The notes below the pieces were generated by a model, which was not told the origin of the DNA, made no database searches, and worked only from the letters and a program-made list of their open reading frames with translations. From positions 67,840 through 131,839 of the forward strand of contig DASWEE010000061.1 of NCBI GenBank assembly GCA_036394915.1: a stretch of 64,000 bases of DNA. The letters run 5' to 3'. A program made the position numbers and the translations under genes. Position 1 is the first letter of the stretch; each line of letters opens with the position of its first letter. Of this stretch, positions 1 to 9,900 are shown one piece after another. The stretch comes from JACDER01 sp036394915 (GTDB lineage Bacteria; Actinomycetota; Thermoleophilia; Gaiellales; Gaiellaceae).

Positions 1-73
1 CGTGGAGAGGAGTACCCACGCCTGCTCGACCTGACGTGCGCGCAGAGCATCCGGTCTCGAATGCGCTCTCTCC

Positions 74-262
74 GTGGCGCAGGACGACTGGCGGCTCCGC
101 GTCGAGCTCGAAGAGGAAGGCCACGCGGCCGACTTCCTCGCCCGGACCGGGCTCGATCTCGGCTCGGAGACGCGCGAGTTCAAACAACGGCGCCTCTTAA
201 GGGGCCTGGCACCCGTTAGGGGACCTGAGGCTAGTCCTGGGCCGCTTCTTGCTCTTGCTTGA
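74..262 (+). pseudogene. possible truncated small conserved protein
   Basis: A GTG start at 74 opens a frame whose first ~35 residues (DDWRLRVELEEEGHAADFLA, then a short acidic stretch) look like the start of a small soluble actinobacterial protein of about 75-80 residues. After residue ~36 the composition turns to low-complexity GC-rich sequence, and the frame runs into the 3' end of the convergent UspA-like gene. I infer a remnant that lost its C-terminal half. No ribosome binding site is obvious. It may be an unused frame. Bases 1-73 upstream could be the end of another gene, but I cannot assign it. Confidence 0.3.
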
Positions 263-887
263 GGTCGACCACCACGTGCGTGATCGGGACTGCGAAGCGC
301 TCGCGCGCTCCTGAGACCACTCCTCGCTCCAGCCAGTGCGACCGCCCCTCCGGATGGGTCGAGATGACGATCTCGTCGGCGCCGAACGTGCGCAGGGCGT
401 CTTCCATCGCCTGGAGCGGGTCGCCGTCGCCCACCTCGCCGCGCACGTTGACTCCCTCCTCCCGCAACGCGCGAACGCTCTCCTCGAGCCGCTTCTGAGC
501 CGCCGCGCGCGCCTTGTCCTCGTCCGAGACCCAATGCTTGAGCGGCGAGTTCAGTGCCGGCACGACAACGAGCACCTCCTCACGCGTGCCCTCCGCGCGC
601 TGCCGGATCAGATCGCGCAGCTTGCGCCCGCCGACGGTCTCGTTGGCCACCACGAGGATCCGCTTCTCGTCCTCGGCCCCCTGGTGGCGGGGCGCCGTCG
701 GCGGAGGCGGCTCCACCGGCTCACGCTGGAAAAACCACAATGCCGCCGCGACCGTCAGCACCGCGAAAACCCCGACCCCCCACCACGTCCCTCCGACCAG
801 GCTCGCGAGCACGATCGCCGCGAAGTAGACGACCGTCCCGAGCAGGAACCGGTACGCCTCGGCCTCGCTCTTCAGGGGGTTCTTCAC
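231..887 (-). CDS. membrane-anchored UspA-like protein
   Basis: The 218-residue protein has two hydrophobic segments (about residues 13-55), a proline-rich linker, and a C-terminal nucleotide-binding UspA-like domain from about residue 75. That domain starts RILVVANETVGG and includes DEIVISTHPEGRSHWLERGV. Family knowledge: Usp-like Rossmann domains bind ATP/AMP or act in stress signalling. Start GTG at 887 lies 4 bp after the coxC stop, so it is probably the last gene of the oxidase operon. The same VANETVGG and STHPE motifs appear twice in the upstream operon gene at 1488-2324, so the two are paralogs. The role is unknown; a link to respiration is inferred from position only. Confidence 0.8.
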   Translation of the reverse strand: MKNPLKSEAEAYRFLLGTVVYFAAIVLASLVGGTWWGVGVFAVLTVAAALWFFQREPVEPPPPTAPRHQGAEDEKRILVVANETVGGRKLRDLIRQRAEGTREEVLVVVPALNSPLKHWVSDEDKARAAAQKRLEESVRALREEGVNVRGEVGDGDPLQAMEDALRTFGADEIVISTHPEGRSHWLERGVVSGARERFAVPITHVVVDLKQEQEAAQD

Positions 888-891
888 GGCC

Positions 892-1488
892 TCACAGGAT
901 GTAGATCGTCGTGTAGACGACGATCCACATCGCGTCGACGAAGTGCCAGTAGATCCCGCCGATCTCGACCCCGTGGTGGTGCTCCGGCGAGAAATGGCCC
1001 CGGAACGCGCGGATGGTGACGAAGAGCAGGATCGTGAGCCCGACGAACACGTGCGCGCCGTGCAGCCCCGTCAGGCAGTAGAAGATCGTCCCGAATGCCC
1101 CGTCGTGGGGCGCGAACCCGACCCGCGCGTACTCGGTGATCTGCGTCAGCAGGAACGTCAGCCCCATCAGGAACGTCAAGACCAACCCCGCCTGCAGCCC
1201 GGCCCTGTTCCCACGCTTGATCGACTGCAGGCCCCAGTGCATCGTGAAGCTGGACGTGAGCAGGATCATCGTGTTGATACCGGCGACGAAGACGGGGAGG
1301 TGGAACGGCGGCAGCGGCCACGGCGCGTCCCCGGACACCCGGATGAAGAAGTAGGCCGTGAAGAACGATCCGAACAACATGATCTCGGACGCGATGAAGA
1401 GCAACATCCCGAGCACGCGGGCGTCCACGCGCGACGAGACGTTTGCGACCGGCGGGTGCTCGGCGTGCGGGTGAGCCTGAGCTTCCAC
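892..1488 (-). CDS. ctaE: cytochrome c oxidase subunit III
   Basis: The 198-residue protein has five to six membrane segments typical of short subunit III of haem-copper oxidases. Motifs include GMLLFIASEIMLFGSFFTAYF near the N-terminus, FYCLTGLHGAHVFVGL in the middle, and a terminal GIYWHFVDAMWIVVYTTIYI. It is part of the inner-membrane complex that reduces oxygen. I chose the GTG start at 1488 because its first base is the last base of the upstream gene's TAG stop, and because residues upstream of it match only the overlapping frame. An N-terminal His-rich stretch (AHPHAEHPP) precedes the first helix. Confidence 0.93.
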   Translation of the reverse strand: MEAQAHPHAEHPPVANVSSRVDARVLGMLLFIASEIMLFGSFFTAYFFIRVSGDAPWPLPPFHLPVFVAGINTMILLTSSFTMHWGLQSIKRGNRAGLQAGLVLTFLMGLTFLLTQITEYARVGFAPHDGAFGTIFYCLTGLHGAHVFVGLTILLFVTIRAFRGHFSPEHHHGVEIGGIYWHFVDAMWIVVYTTIYIL

Positions 1489-2324
1489 TAGGCCTGAACC
1501 GCCTCCCCCACTTCGGCCTGGTCTGTCACCACGTGCTCGACGGGGAGCCCGGTGTCCTTCCGCACGCGCTCGACGAGGTCGCGCCGCAGCCAACCCGACC
1601 GCTCCCCCTCGAAGGTGGAGATCACGATCTCGTCGGTCCGCTCGTCGTGGACCGCATGCATGACCGCCGTATACGGATCGGGATGCGCGATCTGCCCGTG
1701 GACGTCGAGGCCTTCCCCGCGCAGCACCGCGAGCGCGCGCCGCAATCTGCGCTCGGCCTCCGGATGCTGCGACTGAGTGGGATCGCTCTGCGGACAGACG
1801 ATCAGGAAGCTGGCCGGCGAGCGCCTCGCCCGCTCACGGATCCGGTCGAGCAGCGGACGCCCGACGACGGTCTCGTTCGCGATCACGAGCACGTTGGCCT
1901 CGCGGCCCTCCTCGTCCAGGTCGACAACGACGTGCTCGACCGGGACGTCGCCGGCGGCCTTCCGAATCCGCTCGACGACGTCGCCACGCAACCAGCCCGA
2001 GCGCTGCTCCGGATGCGTCGAGACGATGATCTCGTCGACGTCGTGCTGCTCCAACGCGTCGCGGACCGCGTTGACCGGATCGGAGTCGACGACCAGCCCG
2101 TGGGCGGAGATCTCGGCATCGCGGAGGACGGCGAGCGTCCGGTCGAGCCGCCGCCGAGCGGCCGCGCGCCGCGTGTCCTCGTACACGACGCTCCCCTGTC
2201 GCGGCTGGTTGATCGGACAGACGACCGTGATCCGGATCGGCCCGCTCTCCGCATGCCGGCGCAGCGCCTTGATCAGGCTCTCGCCGGCAACCGTCTCGTT
2301 CGCGACCACGAGCACGTGCTTCAC
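1488..2324 (-). CDS. tandem UspA-like two-domain protein inside the cox operon
   Basis: The 278-residue soluble protein consists of two similar UspA-like domains, roughly residues 1-135 and 140-278. Each begins with a (V)LVVANETV or VLVIANETV strand and carries DEI(I/V)VST followed by GWLR. It sits between coxA and coxC. Start GTG at 2324 is one base from the coxA stop, and its own stop overlaps the coxC start by one base, implying translational coupling. The GTG at 2324 is preferred to the upstream in-frame start at 2354 because the latter would overlap coxA. Function is not established. Nucleotide-dependent regulation or assembly of the oxidase is possible but inferred from context. Confidence 0.82.
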   Translation of the reverse strand: MKHVLVVANETVAGESLIKALRRHAESGPIRITVVCPINQPRQGSVVYEDTRRAAARRRLDRTLAVLRDAEISAHGLVVDSDPVNAVRDALEQHDVDEIIVSTHPEQRSGWLRGDVVERIRKAAGDVPVEHVVVDLDEEGREANVLVIANETVVGRPLLDRIRERARRSPASFLIVCPQSDPTQSQHPEAERRLRRALAVLRGEGLDVHGQIAHPDPYTAVMHAVHDERTDEIVISTFEGERSGWLRRDLVERVRKDTGLPVEHVVTDQAEVGEAVQA

Positions 2325-2325
2325 G

Positions 2326-4287
2326 TCAGTGCACCTTCTCCCCTTCTTCGACACGCTCCAAGCTCGCGGTCCGATCGCCGTTGAAGACCGCGTGCCGCGC
2401 GCCGACGACTCCGTACTCGTACGGGGCGCCGACGACCTGTGGGATCTCGTCGAAGTTGAAGACCGGCGGCGGAGAGGAGACCTGCCACTCGAGCGTCATC
2501 GAGCGCCATGGGTTCGAGGGCGCCCTCGCACCGCTCCTCCAGCTGACGATCATGTTGTAGACGAAGATCAGGAACGACGCGCCGAGGAAGAACGACGCGA
2601 TCGAGATGAAGAAGTTGAGGTCGCCGAACTTCGGCGCATAGTCGGCGACGCGGCGCGGCATCCCCTGGAGCCCGAGCCAGTGCATGGGGAAGAAGGTGGC
2701 GTTGAAGCCGATGAACGTCAGCCAGAAGTGGAGCTTGCCCAACCGCTCGTTGTACATCCGCCCCGTCATCTTCGGGAACCAGTAGTAGATGCCGGCGAAG
2801 ATCGTGAACAACGATCCGCCGAGCAAGACGTAGTGGATGTGCGCGACGACGAAGTACGTGTCGGAGACGTGGATGTCGATCGGAACCGCGCCGAGATAGA
2901 TCCCGGACAGCCCGCCGATCACGAACATGGAGACGAACCCGAGCGCGAACAGCATCGGGGTCGAGAAGTTGATCCGTCCCTCCCATAAGGTCGCTAACCA
3001 GGAGAAGACCTTGATTCCGGTCGGGATCGCGATCAGCAGCGTCGTCATCATCATCGGCACGCGCAACCAGGTGGCCATCCCCGAGACGAACATGTGATGG
3101 GCCCAGACCGAGAAGCCGAGGATGAGGATCGCCATCAGCGATAACGCCATCAGGCGGTAGCCGAAGATCGGTTTCCGCGCCATGACGGAGATCACCTCCG
3201 AGGCGATCCCGAACCCGGGCAACATCATGATGTAGACGGCCGGGTGGGAGTAGAACCAGAAGATATGCTGGTAGCCGAGCACGTAGCCGCCGCTCGACGG
3301 GTCGAAGAAGTGGGTGTGCATGACCCGGTCGAACATGACGAAGAACTGCGAGCCGGCGATGAACGGCGTCGCGATCACCACCAGCAGCGAGGTGGTGAAG
3401 TTCGCCCACACGAGCAGCGGCATGCGCCAGAAGGTCATCCCCGGGGCGCGCATGGTGATGATCGTGACCAGGAAGTTGAGCGCGGTCATGATCGAGGACG
3501 CGCCGGCCCACTGGACGCCCATCGAGAAGAAGATGTTCCCTAACGGCTGGTGGATCGAGAGCGTCGCGTAGTTCGTCCACCCGGCGGCGAACGGCCCGCC
3601 CGGCACCAGGAAGCTCGACAGCATCATGGTGCCCGCGATCGGGAGCAGCCAGAAGGAGAGGGCGTTCAGGCGCGGGAACGCCATGTCCGGCGCGCCAATC
3701 ATCAGCGGGATCACGTAGTTCGCGAGCCCCGCGAAGGCCGGAATCACGAACAGGAAGATCATCAGCGAGGCGTGGACCGAGAACAGGCCGTTGAAGGTCT
3801 GGTTGTCGACGAACTGCATCCCCGGCCGTGCGAGCTCGGCGCGCATGATCATCGCCAGCAGGCCGCCGACGAGGAAGAAGAAGATCGTCGTCGTCACGTA
3901 CTGGATGCCGATCACCTTGTGGTCGGTGTTGACGCGGAAGTAGTCCTTCCAGCTCCTCGCGCCGTGCCCCGAGTGATCCTCGGGCTTCGTCGGCGTCCCG
4001 AGCGCCCACCCGACCCAGTAGTCGAATGCTCCGAGGCCGGCGAGGAAGCCGACCGGAGCCGCGGTTAGGATCGCGACGGCGGTGATCGGCTGCCAGTCGA
4101 CGATCGGCTGCCAGTTTCCCCACCAGCGGAAGAGGACGACGAGCCCGAAGCCGATTCCAAAGAAGAGCGCCGTCATCCACGCCGCACGCACCCAGCCCGG
4201 GCGCGTCAGGTACTTCCGGCCGGACATGGGCGGAGGCCCCTGCAAGTCGTAGCGCTGGGAGACGTCGACCTCGGCGAACTGCGTCAC
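2326..4287 (-). CDS. ctaD: cytochrome c oxidase subunit I, A2 type
   Basis: Catalytic haem-copper subunit, 653 residues. Visible ligands are H172 (haem a, in VHASLM), H348 (CuB) with cross-link Y352 in YSHPAVY, H397/H398 (CuB, WAHHMF), and H483/H485 (AHIHYV). The D-channel residues N190, D201 and N208 are present. The glutamate of the usual HPEVY motif is replaced by alanine, with Tyr-Ser one turn earlier (Y346-S347), the hallmark of A2-type oxidases such as caa3 enzymes. An N-terminal extension of about 110 residues with two extra hydrophobic segments precedes the conserved DHKVIG start. Start GTG at 4287 overlaps the coxB stop by 4 bp. Confidence 0.96.
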   Translation of the reverse strand: MTQFAEVDVSQRYDLQGPPPMSGRKYLTRPGWVRAAWMTALFFGIGFGLVVLFRWWGNWQPIVDWQPITAVAILTAAPVGFLAGLGAFDYWVGWALGTPTKPEDHSGHGARSWKDYFRVNTDHKVIGIQYVTTTIFFFLVGGLLAMIMRAELARPGMQFVDNQTFNGLFSVHASLMIFLFVIPAFAGLANYVIPLMIGAPDMAFPRLNALSFWLLPIAGTMMLSSFLVPGGPFAAGWTNYATLSIHQPLGNIFFSMGVQWAGASSIMTALNFLVTIITMRAPGMTFWRMPLLVWANFTTSLLVVIATPFIAGSQFFVMFDRVMHTHFFDPSSGGYVLGYQHIFWFYSHPAVYIMMLPGFGIASEVISVMARKPIFGYRLMALSLMAILILGFSVWAHHMFVSGMATWLRVPMMMTTLLIAIPTGIKVFSWLATLWEGRINFSTPMLFALGFVSMFVIGGLSGIYLGAVPIDIHVSDTYFVVAHIHYVLLGGSLFTIFAGIYYWFPKMTGRMYNERLGKLHFWLTFIGFNATFFPMHWLGLQGMPRRVADYAPKFGDLNFFISIASFFLGASFLIFVYNMIVSWRSGARAPSNPWRSMTLEWQVSSPPPVFNFDEIPQVVGAPYEYGVVGARHAVFNGDRTASLERVEEGEKVH

Positions 4288-5297
4288 TTGGCTCCCTTCT
4301 TACCCGACTGAATCAGAAACTGCACGAGGGCGTCGAGCTGGGACTTCGGCAGCGTCCCGAACGTCTTCGGCATGACGTTCGGAGGGTAACCGGGCTGGAT
4401 GTAGGCCTCCGGCTTCACGATCGACTCCCGCGTGAACGCCTCGAGCGGCTTGCCCGCCTGCTTGGCGTCGGCGGGAAGCTTGTCCAGGTCGGGGCCGACC
4501 GTGCCCTTCGAGCCGGCAGGCGTGAAGAGGTGGCAGCCGCCGCAGCCGTTGTTGTCGAAGACGGCCTTGCCCGCGCCGGGGCCCGAGATCCCCTTCTTCG
4601 ACTCCTTGGCCCACTGCTCGAACGCGGCGGGCTGCATCACGATCGCCTGCGAGCGCATCAGCGCGTGGCCGAGGCCGCAGAGCTCGGTGCAGATCACCGG
4701 GAACGATCCCAGCTTCGTCGGCGTGATCTTGAGATGAGTAGTGATCCCGGGCACTGCGTCCTGCTTCTGCCCGAACTCCGGCACGTAGAAGGAATGGATC
4801 ACGTCCAGGGAGTGGAGGTTCAGCTTCACCGACTTGTGCAGCGGCAGGCGCAGCAGCGTCGAGGTGACGTTGCCCTGACCTGGGTACTTGAAGCTCCACG
4901 TGAACTGCTGCGCGGTCACGTCCACGGTCAGGTGATCCTTGGGAAAGCTGTCGTTCCGCGAGAGGACGACCGCGCTCACGATCGCGATCGCCGTCACGAG
5001 CACGGCCGGGACGGCCGTCCACACCACCTCGAGCCCGGTGTGGCCGTGGATCGGCGGACCGTCGGAGTCGTCGTCCGGCCGAGCCCGGAACTTCAGCACT
5101 GAGTACACCGTCACCGCCGCAACGACCGCGAAGATCGCGATGCAGATTCCGGTCGTGAACCAGAACACGAAGTCGATGCGATCGCGTTCCTTCCCGGCCG
5201 AAGGCGGTAGCCACGGGATCAGCAAGGCGACGGCGGATACCGCCCCGCCGATGAGTATCCCGATGGCGACCAGCTGTAAGAGCGATCCCCGGCGCAC
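4284..5297 (-). CDS. ctaC: cytochrome c oxidase subunit II with fused cytochrome c (caa3 type)
   Basis: Electron-entry subunit, about 337 residues. It has two N-terminal membrane helices, then the cupredoxin domain with the CuA site (His in DVIHSFYVPEFG, then CTELCGLGHALM), then a C-terminal cytochrome c domain with CGGCH and a distal Met in NVMPKTFG. The fused haem domain identifies a caa3 oxidase taking electrons from cytochrome c. I prefer the GTG at 5297, which places the first helix right after a short basic N-terminus; a TTG at 5357 would add 20 low-complexity residues. First gene of the operon, divergent from the small protein at 5415. Confidence 0.94.
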   Translation of the reverse strand: MRRGSLLQLVAIGILIGGAVSAVALLIPWLPPSAGKERDRIDFVFWFTTGICIAIFAVVAAVTVYSVLKFRARPDDDSDGPPIHGHTGLEVVWTAVPAVLVTAIAIVSAVVLSRNDSFPKDHLTVDVTAQQFTWSFKYPGQGNVTSTLLRLPLHKSVKLNLHSLDVIHSFYVPEFGQKQDAVPGITTHLKITPTKLGSFPVICTELCGLGHALMRSQAIVMQPAAFEQWAKESKKGISGPGAGKAVFDNNGCGGCHLFTPAGSKGTVGPDLDKLPADAKQAGKPLEAFTRESIVKPEAYIQPGYPPNVMPKTFGTLPKSQLDALVQFLIQSGKKGAK

Positions 5298-5414
5298 CTG
5301 GGCCGAGACTACTGAACGACCACCGTCCGCGCCGCCAGAACCACGTGGACGTGTCAATTCACCGGATTAGCGCCGCTCCGCAGTGGGTACGGGCGCAGCA
5401 ATGAAGGAGGTCGG

Positions 5415-5645
5415 ATGGGAATTGGAGTGAGCTTGATCCTGATCGCGGTGGGAGCCGTCCTGGCCCTCGCCGTCAACGCAGACGTCTCCGGCGTCAACAT
5501 CCACGCGGTCGGCTGGATCGTGCTGATCGTGGGCGCGGTCGGACTCGTCCTGTCGATGATCTTCTGGCAGTCGTGGGCGGGGCCCGGTTACTGGACACAG
5601 CGCCGCCGAACGACCTACGTCGACGAGGGCCCGCCGCCGTCTTGA
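5415..5645 (+). CDS. small two-helix membrane protein, DUF6458-like
   Basis: The 76-residue protein has two hydrophobic helices (residues ~4-20 and ~30-50) joined by a short VSGVNIHAVGW linker, followed by a basic, Tyr- and Pro-containing cytoplasmic tail. The GIGVSLILIAVGAVLALAV start and VGWIVLIVGAVGLVLS helix resemble the DUF6458 family of actinobacterial membrane proteins, whose function is unknown. An AAGGAGG ribosome binding site at 5404-5410 supports the ATG at 5415. It is divergent from the oxidase operon. Confidence 0.8.
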   Translation: MGIGVSLILIAVGAVLALAVNADVSGVNIHAVGWIVLIVGAVGLVLSMIFWQSWAGPGYWTQRRRTTYVDEGPPPS

Positions 5646-5721
5646 GTTGACTCGGACGCACGCGCCGGGGCGGCCTGGAGCCGTCCCGGCATCGACCTGT
5701 AAGACTTCTGCCGGGGAGAAG

Positions 5722-6930
5722 ATGGCGCGCGCGGAGCTGTCGACGGAGTTGCGAATCGTCCACGACCTGGCTCGGGTCGTGGCGACTGGCCCCTATCACG
5801 TCGACGAGATCGTCGATCGCATCTGCGCAGAGATCCGGAACGCTTTCGGGTTCGAGCGCGCGCTGCTCGTGCGCTACGACCCCGACGACCGGACCGTGTT
5901 CGCGGTCGTCCAGCAAGGCGTCGATTGGCCCGGCGACCAGTGGCTAATGCTGGACAAGTTCCCGTTCCTCGTCGCCGCGCTGGACGGCGGCCGGGCGGTT
6001 TTCGTCGAGGACGCCCGCGCGGCCGCGGCGATCCCGTCGAAGATCATCGAGCGCTTCGGCGTCCACTCGATCGTCGCGGTACCGCTGATGGTGGAGGGCG
6101 ACTGCCTCGGGTTCATCGTCGGTGATCGCAAGGGAGGCGGCGGCGCGTTCGAGCTCAGCGAGGGGGAGCTCTCGTTCCTGACGACCCTCGGCGCGGTCGC
6201 GGCAGTCTTCATCGCCAAGGCGGAGCAGTACGAAGCCCTGCAGAGGGCGCTCGAGGGGCTGCAGAGGCTCGACCGCGTCAAGAGCGACTTCGTCTCCATT
6301 GCCTCGCACGAGCTCCGGAACCCGATCTCAGTCGTGCACGGGATCGCGGCCACCATGTACGCGCGCGGAGACGACGTACCCACGGGGCAGCTCGAAGAGC
6401 TCCGGAAGGCGCTCTACGACACGACGGCACGGCTGCGCGGGCTGGCCGAGCAGCTGCTCGACCTCTCACAGCTGGACGCCGGGATGCTCTACTTGAAGCC
6501 GAGGAGGTTCAAGGCGCGCGAGTGTCTGGAGAGGCTCGCCGCCGAGCTCGTTCCCGACCGGGCTTCCGAGGTCGAGATCGAGATCGAGCCGTCACTCGAG
6601 CTCACCTGCGATCTCCACGCATTCGAGCGGATCGTGTCCAACCTGCTCATCAACGCGCTCACGTACGGGCGCCCGCCGGTGATCGTGCGCGCACTTCGAG
6701 ACGGAGCGACGAGGATCGCGATCGAGGATCAGGGCGAGGGAGTTGATCCGACCTTCGCCCCTCAGCTCTTCGACCGCTTCACCCGCAGCAAGGCCTCCCG
6801 GCGCACGCACCAGGGAGCCGGCCTCGGGCTCTCGATCGCGCGCTCGTACGCCCGGTCGCTCGGAGGTGACCTCCTCTACGAGGCCGCCGAGCCGGCCGGT
6901 GCCCGCTTCACGCTCGTGCTTCCGAGGTGA
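5722..6930 (+). CDS. GAF-domain sensor histidine kinase
   Basis: The 402-residue soluble sensor kinase has a GAF domain at about residues 8-170. A HisKA domain follows with phospho-acceptor H196 in FVSIASHELRNP, and a C-terminal HATPase domain has an N box (SNLLINALTYG), G1 (DQGEGVDP), F box (LFDRFTR) and G2 (GAGLGLSIA). No membrane segment is seen, so it probably senses a small cytoplasmic ligand or redox/light via GAF. The ATG at 5722 has GGGGAG just upstream; a TTG at 5647 would add 25 unlikely residues. No response regulator is adjacent. Its 3' end overlaps the convergent kinase gene by 23 bp. Confidence 0.9.
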   Translation: MARAELSTELRIVHDLARVVATGPYHVDEIVDRICAEIRNAFGFERALLVRYDPDDRTVFAVVQQGVDWPGDQWLMLDKFPFLVAALDGGRAVFVEDARAAAAIPSKIIERFGVHSIVAVPLMVEGDCLGFIVGDRKGGGGAFELSEGELSFLTTLGAVAAVFIAKAEQYEALQRALEGLQRLDRVKSDFVSIASHELRNPISVVHGIAATMYARGDDVPTGQLEELRKALYDTTARLRGLAEQLLDLSQLDAGMLYLKPRRFKARECLERLAAELVPDRASEVEIEIEPSLELTCDLHAFERIVSNLLINALTYGRPPVIVRALRDGATRIAIEDQGEGVDPTFAPQLFDRFTRSKASRRTHQGAGLGLSIARSYARSLGGDLLYEAAEPAGARFTLVLPR

Positions 6931-9900
6931 GCTCTCCCGGAAGGTCGGGAATCGCGCGCTCGGCGCGCGGAAGCTCGACGTAGAAGGTCGACCCCTTGCC
7001 GAGCTCGGACTCGACCCAGATCGTTCCTTCCATCCGGCGAACGAGCTCCCGCGAGATGTACAGGCCGAGACCCGTTCCGCCGACTCCGCGCAGCAACTCG
7101 GGGTCGAGCCGGTAGAACTTCTCGAAGATCCGCTCCAACTCTTCGGACGGGATTCCGATCCCCTCGTCGCTGACAGAGAACCGGACGTGCCGGCCGCGGC
7201 GCTCGACCCCGATCTGCACGAGCCCTCCATCCGGCGAGTACTTCACGGCGTTGTCGATCAGATTGCCGAGCACCTGCCGGAGCTTCTCCGAGTCGGCGGC
7301 GACGGGCGGAGAGCCGTCCGGCTCCAAGAGCCGGACGTCGATCTCGTCGGGCAGATGCGTGCACGCGGCCTCGACCGCGTGCCGGAGCGCCTCGAAGGCG
7401 TCGAAGCTCTCGATCGTGAAGACGAGTGTCTGGGAGTCGAGCCGGCTCGCGAGCAGAATGTCGTTGACAATCCGCGCCAGGCGGTCGGCCTCGCTGGCGA
7501 TCACGCCCAACAGTTGCGCGCGCTGCTCCGCCTCGAGCTGGTCTCCTCGCTGGATCAGGGTCACCGCCGCCCCGTAGACCGAGGCGAGGGGGGTGCGGAG
7601 CTCGTGCGAGATCGTGGCGACGAAGTCACTCCGGATCTTCTCGAGCGCGCGTTCCTCGGTCAGGTCGCGGAACGCGTAGACCGTTCCTTCTTCGAGCCCG
7701 ACCCCGGCAATCGAGAGCCAGAGCTCGCGGTCGCCGATCTCGATCGGAAGTGTCTCCGCGCGAGGCGCCGCCGGGGCAGGCGCAGGCGCAACCGGAACCA
7801 GTGGGCCGAGCGCGGCCCAGCCGGGGATCACGTCGTTCGCCGCGCCGCCGACAACCTCGTCCACGCGGAGTCCTGTGATCGCCTCCGCCGCCGGATTCCA
7901 CAGGCGAACGATGCCGTCCTGGTCGATCATGAAGACACCGTCACCGACGTGGGTGAGCGCGAGCGCGGCCTGGGCACGTTCCTCGGCGTCCCGGTGCAGC
8001 CGTGCGTTGTCGACCGCAAGCGCCGCCCGGCGGGCTATCTCCTCCGCCAGGGGAAGGTCGGAGTCGGTATAGCGCCGTCCGGACGCCGCCCAGGCAAACG
8101 TGATCGCGCCGAGAGTGTGGCCGTGCGCGACGAGCGGGACGGCAATCGCCGAGCGCGGGCCGAGTCGCTGCATCAGCTCGTAGTGGTACTCGTCGCGCGT
8201 CGTCGAGGCCAACGACTCAGGCGTGAAGTCGTAGAACAGCACGGGCTCTCCCGCGCGCAGAGCCTGGGCGGCGGGCTGGGGCGAGTCGAGCGAGGGCGGG
8301 TAGCGGCTGCGCAGCTCCTCCAGCGCCTCCTGACTGTCCGCGTCGGCCGCTGCAACCGCCACCCGGTGGATCTCGCCGCCCTCGACGATGTCGACGATGC
8401 ACCAGTCTGCGAAGACCGGAACGGCGAGATGCGCGACGCGCTGCAGCGTTCCCGTGAAGTCGAGCGAAGATGCGAGTGCGCTGCCGGCCTCGGCGAGGAA
8501 GCGTTGCTGCTCCTCGTTCTCGAGCGCGCTTCGGAACAGGCCGGCGTTCTCGACCGCGGTGGCTGCACGGCGGGCGAGCTCCTCAGCGAAGGCGAGGTCG
8601 TCCTCGCCGTAGACACGGCCGGACTCCGCGGTGACGAGCGTGAGCACTCCGAGCACCCGATCGCGGGCGACAAGAGGCGCCGAGATGTAGGAACGCAGGC
8701 CCACCCCGCGGAGCAGGCACAGATGCTCCTCGTCGCGCGCTCCCTCGACGAGCAGCTCGTCCGAGATCTCGGGGACGAGCGCGGGCTCACCCGAACGCAG
8801 CACGCTGTATATGCCGTCGGACGCATCAGGATCGTCGGGATAGCGCTCGCTGAGCTCGTTCGCCCACGCGATCTTCTCGGGGTCGACGTGCGTGAGCGCG
8901 ACCCGTTTGAGCGTTTCCTCCGGCCCGAGCACGTCGACCACGCACCAGTCGGCGATCGCGGGGACAGCGAGCTGGGCGACCTGCTCGAGCGTGGTCTCGT
9001 AGTCGAGTGACGAGGCGAGCACCCGGCTCGCTTCGGCGAGGAAGGTGAGCCGCTCCCGGGCGGCCTCGCTCTCCCGCTCGGCGCGGGTGCGCTCGACGAA
9101 CTGCCCGATCTGGCTCCCCACCGCGTCGGTCATCTGGAGCAGCTCGTGATCCGGGCCCCGCCTCTCTCCGCTGTAGAACTCCGCCACACCGAGCACCGTC
9201 GAGCCCAGGAAGACCGGGAAGCCGAAGGCGCTGTGCAACCCGATCGTCGCAGCAGCTGGAGCGCGGGGGAATGAGGAATCGTCGGCGAAGTCCGGCACCC
9301 AGAGCGGGCCGCCCTCCTGCCAGACCTTGCCGGGAAAGCCTTCTCCGAGGCCAAAGTCGAGCTCCGCGCTCATGGCCGCGAACGGGGCGGGCTCGATCGA
9401 CGGAACATGCCACTGCTCGAGCAGATGGAGACGGCCGCTCTGCTCGTCGAGCATCCAGAAGCTTCCCAGCTCCCATTCCAGGCTTTCGCACATCGCCTCG
9501 AGGATCTGGGGCGCGGCCTCGTCGAGCGACTCCGCGGTCGAGAGAATCCGCGTCACTTGGTACTGCGCGGACAACCGTCGCTCCGCCCGCGTTCGCTCGG
9601 TCAGATCGGTGACGACGGCGCCGACGCCGATCGTCTCGCCGTCGGTCGCTCGAACCGGGTAGTAGCTCGCGAGCCAGAAGCGCTCCTCACGATGCTCGGG
9701 GGCCGGGCCCGAGATCTCGCGGTCGAGGATCGGCTCCCCTGTCTCGAGCACCTCCCGAAGCGAATCCTCGACTTCCTCGGCGAGGGTCGGAGCAAGCTCG
9801 GCGATTCTCCGTCCGAGGTGCTCTTCAGGCGGGATTCCGTTCAGTCGCGCGAAGGTGTCGTTCACCTTCAGGTAGCGCAGCTCCCGGTCGAGGAACGCCA

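Noticed and set aside
2321..4180. 619-codon frame overlapping cytochrome oxidase subunit I
   Set aside because: Arg/Asp-rich composition without membrane segments, in a region that clearly codes for CtaD.
6743..9010. 755-codon open frame antisense to the giant histidine kinase
   Set aside because: The kinase frame has clear HisKA, HATPase and GAF motifs; the antisense frame has none.
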